DNA of 25,569 nt from an uncultured Eubacterium sp. (GTDB taxonomy: Bacteria > Bacillota > Clostridia > Lachnospirales > Lachnospiraceae): positions 1 through 25,569 of the forward strand of contig CAJUFM010000041.1 in NCBI GenBank assembly GCA_910585745.1, given 5' to 3'. The translations under genes were made by a program, and so were the position numbers. The number at the start of each line of letters is the position of its first letter. Position 1 is the stretch's first letter. Of this stretch, positions 1 to 7,644 are shown piece by piece. The notes under the pieces are model-generated. The model was given only the letters and a program-made list of their open reading frames with translations. It was not told the origin of the DNA and did not search any database.

Positions 1-30
1 TATATTTTTGTGGTAAATGAGGAACGGAAG

Positions 31-39
31 TGATATAAT
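31..39 (+). promoter_or_regulatory. Extended -10 promoter element upstream of the adenosine-deaminase-like gene
   Basis: The string TGATATAAT is a perfect extended -10 (TGnTATAAT) at 31-39. No good -35 lies at 17-base spacing; the nearest TTG-like string is about 20 bases away, which is tolerable for an extended -10 promoter. Transcription would start near 46, leaving a leader of about 100 bases with no evident structure before the first gene. Assignment is by consensus only. Confidence 0.4.
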
Positions 40-143
40 TAAATGAACAAATCGGGAGTTGTTAGTGTGTTTGAATGCGATAGAATTGGAGGTTAAGTAA
101 GGCAATTTAAATTTGTAAGGATAGATATGAAAGGAGCAATGAT

Positions 144-1106
144 ATGCAAAACCTGTTTTGTGAGGGTCTGTTAGAGAATGATATAGTCAAATTGCTGGAA
201 GTTCCAAAGAGTGATATCCACAATCATTCTACCAAAGGATGCAGGAGAGCCTGGTTGGAAGAACACTTGAAACGCAGTTTTCCAAAACCGCCCGACAGAT
301 TTGACGGACTTAGAGGAATGCAGGAATGGTTTACAGTTACTATCAAGCCATACTGCAAAGATATTGGAGGGATGCTCATAAGATGGGAAGGGGCTTTTGC
401 AGAAGCAAGGAGGAATAATATCAAGAGGCTTTCGATGAATTTTGGGGCTTCGGAGATTGATCTGATTGGTGGGATGGATGCGTTCAAATCCATTATCGGA
501 GGTTTTCATTTGAAATATTGTCCCAATACAGTATTTGAACCTGAGATTACATATATTTCAGCTTGCAATGTCGAACAGGAAGCTGAAAAAATCGATCGTT
601 ATATTTCCACCGGTTTTTTCAAGTCGATTGATGTATGCGGTGGCGAGAATGTGCAGCCATTTGAGGCTTTTTTGCCATTGTATAGAAAAGCGGAACAATA
701 TCATCTGACCAAGAAAATGCATGTAGGTGAAAACGGACCGGCAGAGAATGTAATGCGGGCAGTTGAAGTGTTAGGGCTTAGTGAAGTTCACCATGGGATA
801 AACGCGGCCGCCTCGGAGAAGGTCATGCGATTTCTCGCAGATAATCGGATACAGCTGAATGTCTGCCCGAGCAGTAACGTAATGCTTGGATATGCAGCCG
901 AATATAGAGACCACCCTATTAAGATACTGTATGAGAATGGAGTTAAGGTTACAATCAACACCGATGACCTGCTGATATTTGACAGTTCGATTGAAAATGA
1001 GTACCTATTGCTTTATCGGGCAGGGACGTTAAGTGCTGGTCAATTGGATGAAATACGAAAGAATGGGTTAGACATCACTCAGAATAATATGATACAAGGA
1101 GTGTAG
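144..1106 (+). CDS. Adenosine deaminase-like metal-dependent hydrolase
   Basis: This is a probable zinc-dependent purine (adenosine or related) deaminase of the amidohydrolase superfamily, acting in the cytosol in nucleoside salvage. The 320 residues show the family's metal and catalytic landmarks in order: an HxH pair at His26/His28 near the N-terminus, HVGE with His193 and Glu196 (the HAGE equivalent), His216-His217-Gly near 217, CPSSN near 241-245, and the Asp274-Asp275 pair in a VTINTDD context. The length is slightly below typical adenosine deaminase (about 330-350). ATG at 144 has AAGGAG at 131-136. It is the first gene of a same-strand accessory run. The substrate is uncertain: adenosine, adenine or a modified purine could all fit, because only the catalytic scaffold is recognisable. 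Confidence 0.8.
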   Translation: MQNLFCEGLLENDIVKLLEVPKSDIHNHSTKGCRRAWLEEHLKRSFPKPPDRFDGLRGMQEWFTVTIKPYCKDIGGMLIRWEGAFAEARRNNIKRLSMNFGASEIDLIGGMDAFKSIIGGFHLKYCPNTVFEPEITYISACNVEQEAEKIDRYISTGFFKSIDVCGGENVQPFEAFLPLYRKAEQYHLTKKMHVGENGPAENVMRAVEVLGLSEVHHGINAAASEKVMRFLADNRIQLNVCPSSNVMLGYAAEYRDHPIKILYENGVKVTINTDDLLIFDSSIENEYLLLYRAGTLSAGQLDEIRKNGLDITQNNMIQGV

Positions 1107-1185
1107 TAAAGTTAAATTATATTGAATGGCGTGGTTTACTGTATATGCTACCTGAAATAAAAAATCAAAATTTGGAGGATTGGAT

Positions 1186-1620
1186 ATGGTACGAAAAGCA
1201 GGAAAACAAGATTTAGAAATACTGGCAAATTTAGCAATACTAATGTGGGATAGCCATTCTGTCAGAGAGTTGATTGCTGATTTTTCAGAAATCATTTCTA
1301 AAGGAAAATCTCAATTCTTTTTGAAATATAAAAATGATATTCCTATTGGTTTTGCACAATGCTCGTTACGATATGACTATGTAGAGGGAACAGAAACAAC
1401 TCCTGTTGGTTACTTAGAGGGAATTTTTATAAAAGACGGCTACCGAAATAAAGGGTATGCGAAAGAACTTTTATCGGAGTGTGAAGCATGGGCAAAATAT
1501 AATGGTTGTCAAGAGTTTGCCAGTGATTGTGAAATAGATAATATAGATAGCTTTCACTTCCATAAAGCCATGAATTTTACAGAAGCAAATAGGATTATTT
1601 GTTTTACTAAAGCATTGTAA
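1186..1620 (+). CDS. Aminoglycoside 6'-N-acetyltransferase-like GNAT, AAC(6')-I type
   Basis: This 144-residue GNAT resembles the AAC(6')-Ic-like group of aminoglycoside acetyltransferases, which move an acetyl group from acetyl-CoA to the 6'-amine of drugs such as kanamycin. The matching blocks are LRYDYVEG followed by TPVGYLEGIF near residues 60-80, the acetyl-CoA loop YRNKGYAKELL near 87-97, and an ASDCEIDNIDSFHFH stretch near 115-130 that parallels the family's ASD-x-NxDSxxxH block. A TTG at 1180 is in frame, but GGAGG at 1174-1178 lies 7 bases before ATG 1186, so 1186 is the start. No plasmid or transposon genes lie beside it. Activity on drugs is inferred from family resemblance; chromosomal relatives may be silent or act on other amines. 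Confidence 0.75.
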   Translation: MVRKAGKQDLEILANLAILMWDSHSVRELIADFSEIISKGKSQFFLKYKNDIPIGFAQCSLRYDYVEGTETTPVGYLEGIFIKDGYRNKGYAKELLSECEAWAKYNGCQEFASDCEIDNIDSFHFHKAMNFTEANRIICFTKAL

Positions 1621-1649
1621 AATTCGGATTTATGGAGGGTAAAAGAACA

Positions 1650-2348
1650 GTGGAACAATTAGCAATCAAAAAAGCCTGGTTAAATCAGACTGACGAGATA
1701 AATGAAATCGTAAGTGAAACGATAAAAGAAATATATTCAAAATACTATTCGGATGAAGTGGTGGATTTCTTTTTGGAATTACATAATCGCGATAATATCC
1801 ACAATGACATTTTGGATGGTAATACCTACGTGATTGGTTATGGAGACGCCATTCTCGGAACAGGCACAATCAAGCAAAACGCTATTTCAAGGGTATATGT
1901 AACTCTGGGTAATCAACATAAGGGAATTGGAACCAAGCTTATGGATTATTTGGAAAAGGAAATAATAAAAGATTATTCGCATGTAAATATAGATGCATCG
2001 TTGCCAGCTGCTGAATTTTATCGCAAACGAGGATACGAGTTATTAAGACAGGTGGAGAATTCCGTTGCAAATGGGAAATTATTGTCATATTCCGTGATGC
2101 GAAAAAGAGAATTTGATATAGACCTGGATTTCTATAATGCTCCATCTGTTCTTGTCCGAAAAGAGATTGAATTGCAGGGGCTTGATTTTGATGAATATCA
2201 GACAAAGGTTCCCAAAAAAGTTTATTTGTTGGCGGATAGTCTGTTTGATACAATGCTTGCAAAGAACGCCTCCACGCTTACCTTTGATGTCGGTGGAGGC
2301 ATATATGTAATGAATCATGACGGCAATTTAGGTTTTGCAAAGGGCTAG
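1650..2348 (+). CDS. GNAT acetyltransferase running in frame into a truncated nucleoside phosphorylase
   Basis: The first 150 or so residues form a standard GNAT N-acetyltransferase, with the acetyl-CoA loop QHKGIG after a YVTLG strand and a later AAEFYRKRGYELL helix-strand pair typical of the C-terminal half. Substrate unknown. An ATG at 1632 is in frame, but GGAGGG at 1634-1639 would overlap it; GTG at 1650, 10 bases downstream, is the better start. Where a GNAT normally ends (around MRK, 2097) the frame continues into FDIDLDFYNAPSV and on to a TAG at 2346-2348. That extension belongs to a nucleoside-phosphorylase-like gene, described separately. The GNAT part looks intact; the fusion is probably a by-product of decay and not a designed bifunctional enzyme. 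Confidence 0.7.
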   Translation: MEQLAIKKAWLNQTDEINEIVSETIKEIYSKYYSDEVVDFFLELHNRDNIHNDILDGNTYVIGYGDAILGTGTIKQNAISRVYVTLGNQHKGIGTKLMDYLEKEIIKDYSHVNIDASLPAAEFYRKRGYELLRQVENSVANGKLLSYSVMRKREFDIDLDFYNAPSVLVRKEIELQGLDFDEYQTKVPKKVYLLADSLFDTMLAKNASTLTFDVGGGIYVMNHDGNLGFAKG

Positions 2349-2576
2349 ATGTGTTCACTGGGACTGGCAACTCAGGCAGAAGATTTATATGCAGCAGGAG
2401 TGAAAGAACTGATTCATGTAGGATTTGCCGGTGGGAATAAGATTGGTTCCCGTAAGGCAACAGCGATCTATGTTGTATCTGACAGTGGTTCCAATGATGA
2501 ATGGAATCTTGGCTGGGGTGAAAGCACTCTTGAAAATAGTATCCGGAAATTGATTGATGCACTGGCGGAAAGTTGA
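2097..2576 (+). pseudogene. Decayed nucleoside phosphorylase (PNP_UDP family)
   Basis: Read from ATG 2097, in the GNAT frame, the sequence gives a nucleoside-phosphorylase-like N-terminus (FYNAPSVLVRKEIE, then LTFDVGGGIYV), is cut by TAG at 2346-2348, and resumes in the same frame with SLGLATQAEDLYAAGVKELI and HVGFAGG, the conserved Gly-rich phosphate-site region. Directly after FAGG it jumps to TAIYVVSDSGSNDEW, which belongs near the C-terminus of such enzymes, so the middle (roughly 100 residues by family expectation) is missing. With one in-frame stop and one internal deletion, this should not make an active enzyme. The family normally splits nucleosides with phosphate, which would fit salvage alongside the deaminase-like gene at 144. 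Confidence 0.75.
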
Positions 2577-2646
2577 TTTCGTTAATAGAGAAATCGTGAT
2601 GTTTACAGTCGTGAAAAGGCTGGACAAGTCAGGGGGAAAATAAGAC

Positions 2647-3780
2647 ATGAAAAATAAATCAATTGAATTTTTGTTAAATCATTCGGGACCGGTCATTCAG
2701 TATCGACTGAGAAAAGAAATTATAGGCAATATTTCTGCGCAGGAAGAGAAACAGTTCATGGATGAAATATATGGACTTCCACACATGCAGTTAATTCAGA
2801 AGTATGTGAAACCAAACGGTTATATCGGAAGCGGCATGCATAGCTGGAATAACTGGCGCGGCACCGTGCTCCATGAAACGCCCTTGCAGGATGGGGAGAC
2901 GGCCGCCAGACTGCTCTGCTATTATGCGATTCCGAAGGAACATCCGATTGTAGAAAATTTTGTGAAAGCGATGCGAGATGAGAAAACTATGAGGCAGGAG
3001 TTTTCTTATATTCCGCCTGAAATTGAGCGATACAAAAACAGATGGATCGGTATCCATAATGGCAACTGTCTCGGCGCATTACTGTACACGATGCAGGCGA
3101 TGCTCGGGTATGGTGATGATTTTGATGATCTGATAGAATTCCAGCAGATTGCATTGAAAGGTTTCGAGCGGATCTTACAGATATCATCTTTGGATGAAAT
3201 TCTGAAAAGGAGAAGGGGAATGGAGAAGAAATATAAACTCCCTTATCTTGAGTCGGACGAATATTTCCCGAATGGCTATACATTAGAGACGCTGGCATAT
3301 ACCAAGGCATGGAGAACGGCAAAAAATGTTCGGAGGCTTGCGGATGCGCTGAACCATATAAACAAGATTATGAAACCGGACAATCAGATGCATGTAAAGA
3401 TAAAAAGCAGATATTATGCGCCCTGCTTTGCGCTTGTGACGCCGATCAGGGCATTTGATCCGGACTATATTCATACGATCAATTACAGAAGAGTTTTGAC
3501 GGAAATAGCAATGCTGGGCGTGGGAAATCAGGTAGACGTTATAAGAGAATCTTTGGAAGCGATATCCGCGGCGACAAACGAAGAGGGAATTCTGAGAATG
3601 AACCTTGCAAAGCCGCACAACAGGCATTACTCACCCATGAAGATAGAATATCCTACGCCATATGTAGATGCAAAACTGGAAGAAAGTTATAAGAACGCTT
3701 ATGGTCTGGACTGCGATTTAACATTTTGGGCAGTACAGTTTAATGAAATAGTCCGTGAAAATTCACAGGGGGCATTTTGA
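2647..3780 (+). CDS. Conserved-looking protein of unknown function, 377 residues
   Basis: I do not recognise this family. The open frame is long, starts at ATG 2647 about 8 bases after a GGGGGA-type ribosome-binding site, and has coding character throughout. It reads as a soluble, mostly helical protein without a signal peptide or membrane segment. Notable blocks are HSWNNWRGTVLHETPLQDGE near 65-85, WIGIHNGNCLGALLYT near 136-150, and a His/Pro-rich C-terminal part (KPHNRHYSPMKIEYPTPY). Trp, Tyr and His are plentiful in these blocks, as in an enzyme pocket. Some helical repeats faintly recall alpha/alpha barrel enzymes, but that is only an impression. It precedes the MBL-fold gene by 13 bases, so the two may be co-expressed. 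Confidence 0.6.
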   Translation: MKNKSIEFLLNHSGPVIQYRLRKEIIGNISAQEEKQFMDEIYGLPHMQLIQKYVKPNGYIGSGMHSWNNWRGTVLHETPLQDGETAARLLCYYAIPKEHPIVENFVKAMRDEKTMRQEFSYIPPEIERYKNRWIGIHNGNCLGALLYTMQAMLGYGDDFDDLIEFQQIALKGFERILQISSLDEILKRRRGMEKKYKLPYLESDEYFPNGYTLETLAYTKAWRTAKNVRRLADALNHINKIMKPDNQMHVKIKSRYYAPCFALVTPIRAFDPDYIHTINYRRVLTEIAMLGVGNQVDVIRESLEAISAATNEEGILRMNLAKPHNRHYSPMKIEYPTPYVDAKLEESYKNAYGLDCDLTFWAVQFNEIVRENSQGAF

Positions 3781-3793
3781 GAAAGGAGTACCT

Positions 3794-4513
3794 ATGAAAC
3801 TGTATGGCATTCGTTTTGCAAAAGGGTTTCAATATGGAACAATGGAGACTGTGTTCTGCACTCAGAAAGGAGATCATGAACGAATACCGGATTTCTCTTT
3901 CTTTTATTATCTGGTGGAGGACGAAGGAAAGCATTTACTGATCGACACCGGGTTTAGAGATGAGCGGCTGGCGGCGGAGATGGGTGTGTCCTTGCTTTCA
4001 GTAGAAGGGGAAATTAGGCAGGTTTTCGGTTTATTTCCTGAGATTGACGCTATATTTTTGACGCATAGCCACTGGGATCATATCAACAACATTGACCTGT
4101 ATCCCAATGCGCGGCTGATCATGTCAAAACTGACTTATGAGCAGGCAGTGTCGGAGGGAACCGCTGCTGTGAGAGACAGGTTACAGGAGAAGAAAGCACT
4201 TATCTCGCTGGTGGAGGAGAAAGAATGTTTTTATGACAGATTCCATTTTGAAGTAATCGGAGGGCATACGCCGGATTCTTCAGTTCTCCATTTTCAAATG
4301 GGCAATGCTACCTATTGCATTACGGGGGACGAATGTTATTCATGTAAAAATATGGAACAAAATATTCCCATTGGTATCCGTGTCTGTGCAGAGAAAAATG
4401 AGAGGTTTATCCAGAAGGCATATGACAAGGGATGGATTCCGCTGCCGTTCCATGATGCGGGTGTTTTGAAGAAATATGAAAGACTGACAGAAAACATTGT
4501 CAGGATATTCTAA
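3794..4513 (+). CDS. MBL-fold metallo-hydrolase
   Basis: This is a metallo-beta-lactamase-fold hydrolase of the lactonase/glyoxalase-II-like group, 239 residues, cytosolic. The dinuclear metal site is visible: THSHWDH at residues 90-96, His158 in GGHTPDSS, Asp179 in CITGDE, and a late His220. An upstream strand carries LLIDTGF, as in AHL-lactonase-like members. A GTG at 3755 is in frame, but AAAGGAG at 3782-3788 sits just before ATG 3794, making that the start. The gene follows the 2647 gene closely and is followed after 12 bases by a P-loop kinase. The substrate cannot be read from the sequence; quorum-lactone or thioester hydrolysis are family possibilities only. Confidence 0.8.
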   Translation: MKLYGIRFAKGFQYGTMETVFCTQKGDHERIPDFSFFYYLVEDEGKHLLIDTGFRDERLAAEMGVSLLSVEGEIRQVFGLFPEIDAIFLTHSHWDHINNIDLYPNARLIMSKLTYEQAVSEGTAAVRDRLQEKKALISLVEEKECFYDRFHFEVIGGHTPDSSVLHFQMGNATYCITGDECYSCKNMEQNIPIGIRVCAEKNERFIQKAYDKGWIPLPFHDAGVLKKYERLTENIVRIF

Positions 4514-4525
4514 AGGAAGGGAATC

Positions 4526-5209
4526 ATGAAGAAGCATATGATAATCGCCGGCGTACCGCGGTCAGGGAAAAGTACGCTTTCCCAGAGAATATCGAAAGAT
4601 TTTGGATATCAACATATCAGCATGGACTCTGTTATCGCAGGAATTGAAAAAACCTTTCCGGAAATAGGCATCAATTCTGAAGCAAATGCTGATCTTTGGA
4701 AAAATATTCAGTATATAAGTTCTAAGATGGCACTGTTCATTAGGGCGATGATCGATAGTGGCGAATATGATGAATGTGATTATGGGATGGTAATTGATAT
4801 CTTTCAATTATTACCACAGCATTATGTTCAATATATAGACGCTTCTGTCTGTGATATTTATTATCTTGGTACATCAGAAGTCACACCAGGGGAACGGTAC
4901 AGAATTTTGAAGAAGTACGACACGCCAAAGGATTATACCTATTATAAATCTGCAGAAGAACTCCGAAGGGAGTGCGCAGACATTGTAATGGTAAGTAAAA
5001 GACTGGAACAACTTTGCGGAACATATGAACTACCTTATTTGGATACTTCATACAACAGAGAACGGATATTTGAAACTATTTTGTTAGATGCCGGACTGTT
5101 TTATTTAGGATTACAGCAAAACTGTCAGGTAAAAAACAATAGGAATTTGAATCAGGAGAAAGAGGATGGATACAAAAAGAATAGTGATTTTTTCAGATGT
5201 CCACGGTAA
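4526..5209 (+). CDS. Small P-loop kinase (AAA_33/adenylate-kinase-like)
   Basis: This 227-residue P-loop NTPase begins with a Walker A motif at residues 9-17 (GVPRSGKST) directly after the first strand, as in small-molecule or polynucleotide kinases. A HISMDS stretch follows near residue 30, with Asp in the position of a phosphoryl-acceptor-side carboxylate, and a CDIYYLGT strand lies near 110. Length and layout fit a nucleoside, shikimate or polynucleotide-type kinase; the acceptor is unknown. It starts at ATG 4526 with AAGGAAGGG upstream. Its last 44 bases overlap the following metallophosphoesterase gene in another frame, which implies translational coupling, and the last residues (DGYKKNSDFFRCPR) are dictated by that overlap. 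Confidence 0.65.
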   Translation: MKKHMIIAGVPRSGKSTLSQRISKDFGYQHISMDSVIAGIEKTFPEIGINSEANADLWKNIQYISSKMALFIRAMIDSGEYDECDYGMVIDIFQLLPQHYVQYIDASVCDIYYLGTSEVTPGERYRILKKYDTPKDYTYYKSAEELRRECADIVMVSKRLEQLCGTYELPYLDTSYNRERIFETILLDAGLFYLGLQQNCQVKNNRNLNQEKEDGYKKNSDFFRCPR

Positions 5210-5861
5210 TATAACCGGGCTTAAAGAAGTTATAAAAGAAGTAAAAAAACTGGAAAACGTGGAATATATTATTGGCTTAGGAGACTATTTTGGATGGGGA
5301 GCCGGCTGCAATGATATAATAGATTTATGCCTTGAGAATGATGTAGTTCTCATACGGGGCGGACATGAAGAAATACTTAATTTGATTGACCGTGGAGAAG
5401 ATAACGGAAATTATTATCCCGAAATTTATTTCACTCATGACTGGCTCAAAGAAAATTTGAAATTTGAATATTACCAGCTTGTAACAAGCCTGCCAACGGA
5501 AATTAGAATTACACTGAATAATGCGTATACATTGATAGGGTTTCATGCAGCTTTAAATGATATGGAGTCCTATACTTGCGGGTCCGACAGAGATTTGGAT
5601 GTTTTGGAGAATACATATGGAAGTTTGGAGGAAAACATCATTGTCTACGGACATTTCCATGAACCGCACGTAATACCAATGAACGGTAAATTACTGATAA
5701 ACTGTGCATCCGTAGGTCAACGGAAAAATGACAGTCTGAGTAATTACACTGTTATTGAGTATGACGAAAAAAAGATTGCAGTGATTCAGCGCCAGATTCC
5801 TTATGACAAAGAGGAAGAGGACAGGCTGATACAAGAGCGAGGGATGATTAGACGCCTATAA
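5166..5861 (+). CDS. Calcineurin-like metallophosphoesterase with altered GNH motif
   Basis: This 231-residue protein belongs to the binuclear metallophosphoesterases (YfcE/ApaH-like). The motifs run in order: SDVHGN with Asp11 and His13, GLGDY with Asp40, RGGHEE at 64-69, a single His in LIGFHAALND, and YGHFHEPH near the C-terminus (GHxH). The third motif is normally GNHD or GNHE; here the Asn is Gly (codon GGA), so a usual metal-binding, catalytic residue is missing. Activity may be reduced or different. ATG 5166 has an AGGAGAAAGAGG site upstream that lies inside the preceding kinase gene. Kinase and phosphoesterase overlap by 44 bases, so they are probably made together. Confidence 0.75.
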   Translation: MDTKRIVIFSDVHGNITGLKEVIKEVKKLENVEYIIGLGDYFGWGAGCNDIIDLCLENDVVLIRGGHEEILNLIDRGEDNGNYYPEIYFTHDWLKENLKFEYYQLVTSLPTEIRITLNNAYTLIGFHAALNDMESYTCGSDRDLDVLENTYGSLEENIIVYGHFHEPHVIPMNGKLLINCASVGQRKNDSLSNYTVIEYDEKKIAVIQRQIPYDKEEEDRLIQERGMIRRL

Positions 5862-5891
5862 TAAATTTGGAGAAAGGAAACATAAAGAAGA

Positions 5892-6883
5892 ATGAAACGG
5901 ATATCTTTTTTGGGAGCAGGCAGCTGGGGAACAGCGCTTGCCATTTTATGTGCAAATAATGGTCACCGGGTCGTGTTGTGGTCAGCAACAAACAAGTTCC
6001 GGAAAAAGCGGGAGCATGTGGACTGCCTGCCGGGGACGAGGCTTCCGGATTCAGTAAAAATTGCAGACGATGTCAAAGAGGCATGTAAAGACAAGGATAT
6101 TATTGTCGTTTCGGTGGCGTCTCCTTATATGCGCTCGACTGCGCGGCTTATGAAACCGTTTGTTAAGCATGGCCAGATTGTCGTCAATGTTGCAAAGGGA
6201 ATTGAAGATAAAACGCTTATGACAATGTGTGAGATATTGGAGGATGAGCTTCCTCAGGCGGATGTTGCCATTCTTTCCGGACCGAGCCATGCGGAGGAGA
6301 TTTCCAAGGGCATGCCAACTACGGTTGTAGTTGGCGGGAGGACAGAAAAGACAGCAGTATTTATTCAGGATGTGTTTATGGCAAATTTTTTTCGAGTATA
6401 TGTGAGCCCGGACCGGATTGGCATTGAGATCGGTGGGGCATTGAAAAACGTGATTGCGCTCGCTGCCGGCATTTTGGAAGGGATGGGGCTGGGGGACAAT
6501 ACAAAGGCGGCGCTTATGACAAGAGGCATCGCAGAAAAGCCGTCTCGGCATGGAGATGGGGGAAAATGGAATCCTTTTTCGGTTTGTCCGGAATCGGCGA
6601 TCTCATTGTGACGTGTACGAGCACGCACAGCCGGAATCACAACTGCGGCTATTTGCTTGGAAAGGGAAAGACATTAGAAGAGGCAAAAAAGGAAATCCGT
6701 CAGGAGATTGAGGGAGTGAACTGTGCCAGGGCGGCGATGGCACTGGCCAACAAGCATCATGTAAACATGCCGATTGTGGAGCAGATTAACGCCGTATTGT
6801 TTGAAGGAAAATCGGCGGATGAGGCATTGGAGGAGCTTATATTGCGGGAGCGTGCCATTGAGTACCAGTCATTGAAATGGTAG
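5892..6883 (+). pseudogene. gpsA: Glycerol-3-phosphate dehydrogenase [NAD(P)+], broken by two frameshifts
   Basis: GpsA reduces dihydroxyacetone phosphate to sn-glycerol-3-phosphate for phospholipid synthesis. The N-terminal dinucleotide fold is clear (FLGAGSWGTAL at residues 7-17), followed by NVAKGIE, LSGPSHAEE and GGALKNVIALAAGI, then GDNTKAALMTRGIAE. At 6534-6538 the frame breaks. The next conserved block, SRLGMEMG, is read one frame over (6538-6561), and at about 6562 the frame breaks again before KMESFFGLSGIGDLIVTCTS. Each break fits loss of two bases, about 25 bases apart, for a net -1. The C-terminal part (6566-6883) is otherwise complete, with HSRN and EGVNCARAA. The recent look of the damage suggests a fresh pseudogene, an assembly error or a redundant copy. 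Confidence 0.85.
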
Positions 6884-6927
6884 ATGCGAAAAATAAAAAA
6901 GATTTAGTGCAGAAATGGAGGATAATC

Positions 6928-7566
6928 ATGAACAAGAAACAGTTTTTTAGTATTCCGGATGAAATGAAGGAAAGGGAATGGTATGGATTTAACTGGCTGG
7001 AACACGTAACGGCAATTCCTGCGCCTCTGGTGCTTGTAACCGGATATAAGCAGAACGGTGCCGCAAATGCGACAATGCAGTCATGGTTCTGCTTTTCCAG
7101 TGAAAATGAATTTTATTGTATTTTCGGAAGCGTGAATAAAGGGTCTCATATGTATGAGATTGCAACCAGAAGAAAGCAGATGGTGATTAACTTTCCTGAT
7201 AAAGACTGTATTGACAGGTGTATGGATACGGTGAAAAATAATAGGTATGAAACGGACGAGCTTTCAGCGTCAGGATTGCATTATTGTGATGGAAGCAAGG
7301 TGGATGCCCCCGTGGTTGACGAATGCTTTCTGAATCTGGAATGTGAAACGGTGTGGGAAAAAGAGCTTTTTGGAGGAAGCTATCATGCCGTGCTTTGTGT
7401 TAAAGTCGTAAATGTCTGGATGGACGAAGCTCATTACAATTCTGAAAAATTGGGACGTTACGGCGAGACGGGTTATCTTTACAACGTAAATGCACCGCTG
7501 AATCCCGAAACGTGGGAAACGGACGACAATGAGGAGTTTGCCATACTTCAGACGAAGGAAAGATGA
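6928..7566 (+). CDS. Flavin reductase-like protein (FMN-binding split barrel)
   Basis: This 212-residue protein belongs to the flavin reductase-like split-barrel family, which binds FMN and often uses NAD(P)H to reduce free flavin or passes electrons to partners. Recognisable parts are the N-terminal AIPAPLVLVTGY strand followed by NAATMQSWFCF (the region contacting flavin phosphate), and later EIATRRKQMVINFP, typical of the domain. An in-frame ATG at 6877 is possible but overlaps gpsA; GGAGGA at 6917-6922 places the start at ATG 6928. A Nudix hydrolase and a second split-barrel protein follow. The electron donor and acceptor are unknown. Confidence 0.75.
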   Translation: MNKKQFFSIPDEMKEREWYGFNWLEHVTAIPAPLVLVTGYKQNGAANATMQSWFCFSSENEFYCIFGSVNKGSHMYEIATRRKQMVINFPDKDCIDRCMDTVKNNRYETDELSASGLHYCDGSKVDAPVVDECFLNLECETVWEKELFGGSYHAVLCVKVVNVWMDEAHYNSEKLGRYGETGYLYNVNAPLNPETWETDDNEEFAILQTKER

Positions 7567-7637
7567 GAATGGAATTATATGCTGAAAATGAAGCTTCCAT
7601 GCGTGTACTTGGGAAAAACGGCTTAGTAACGGAGGTG
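7566..7637 (+). pseudogene. Short remnant of a GNAT acetyltransferase C-terminus
   Basis: Directly after the flavin-reductase stop, one frame reads ELYAENEASMRVLGKNGLV and then TEVYGY. The pattern 'N, two to three residues, S-x-R-V-L, x-K-x-G-F/L' is the hallmark of the acetyl-CoA-side helix near the end of RimJ/RimL-type GNAT enzymes. Nothing of the rest of such an enzyme is present upstream, so this is likely the scar of a deleted gene. It also carries the ribosome-binding site of the Nudix gene. The match is short, so confidence is limited. Confidence 0.4.
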
Positions 7638-7644
7638 TATGGTT

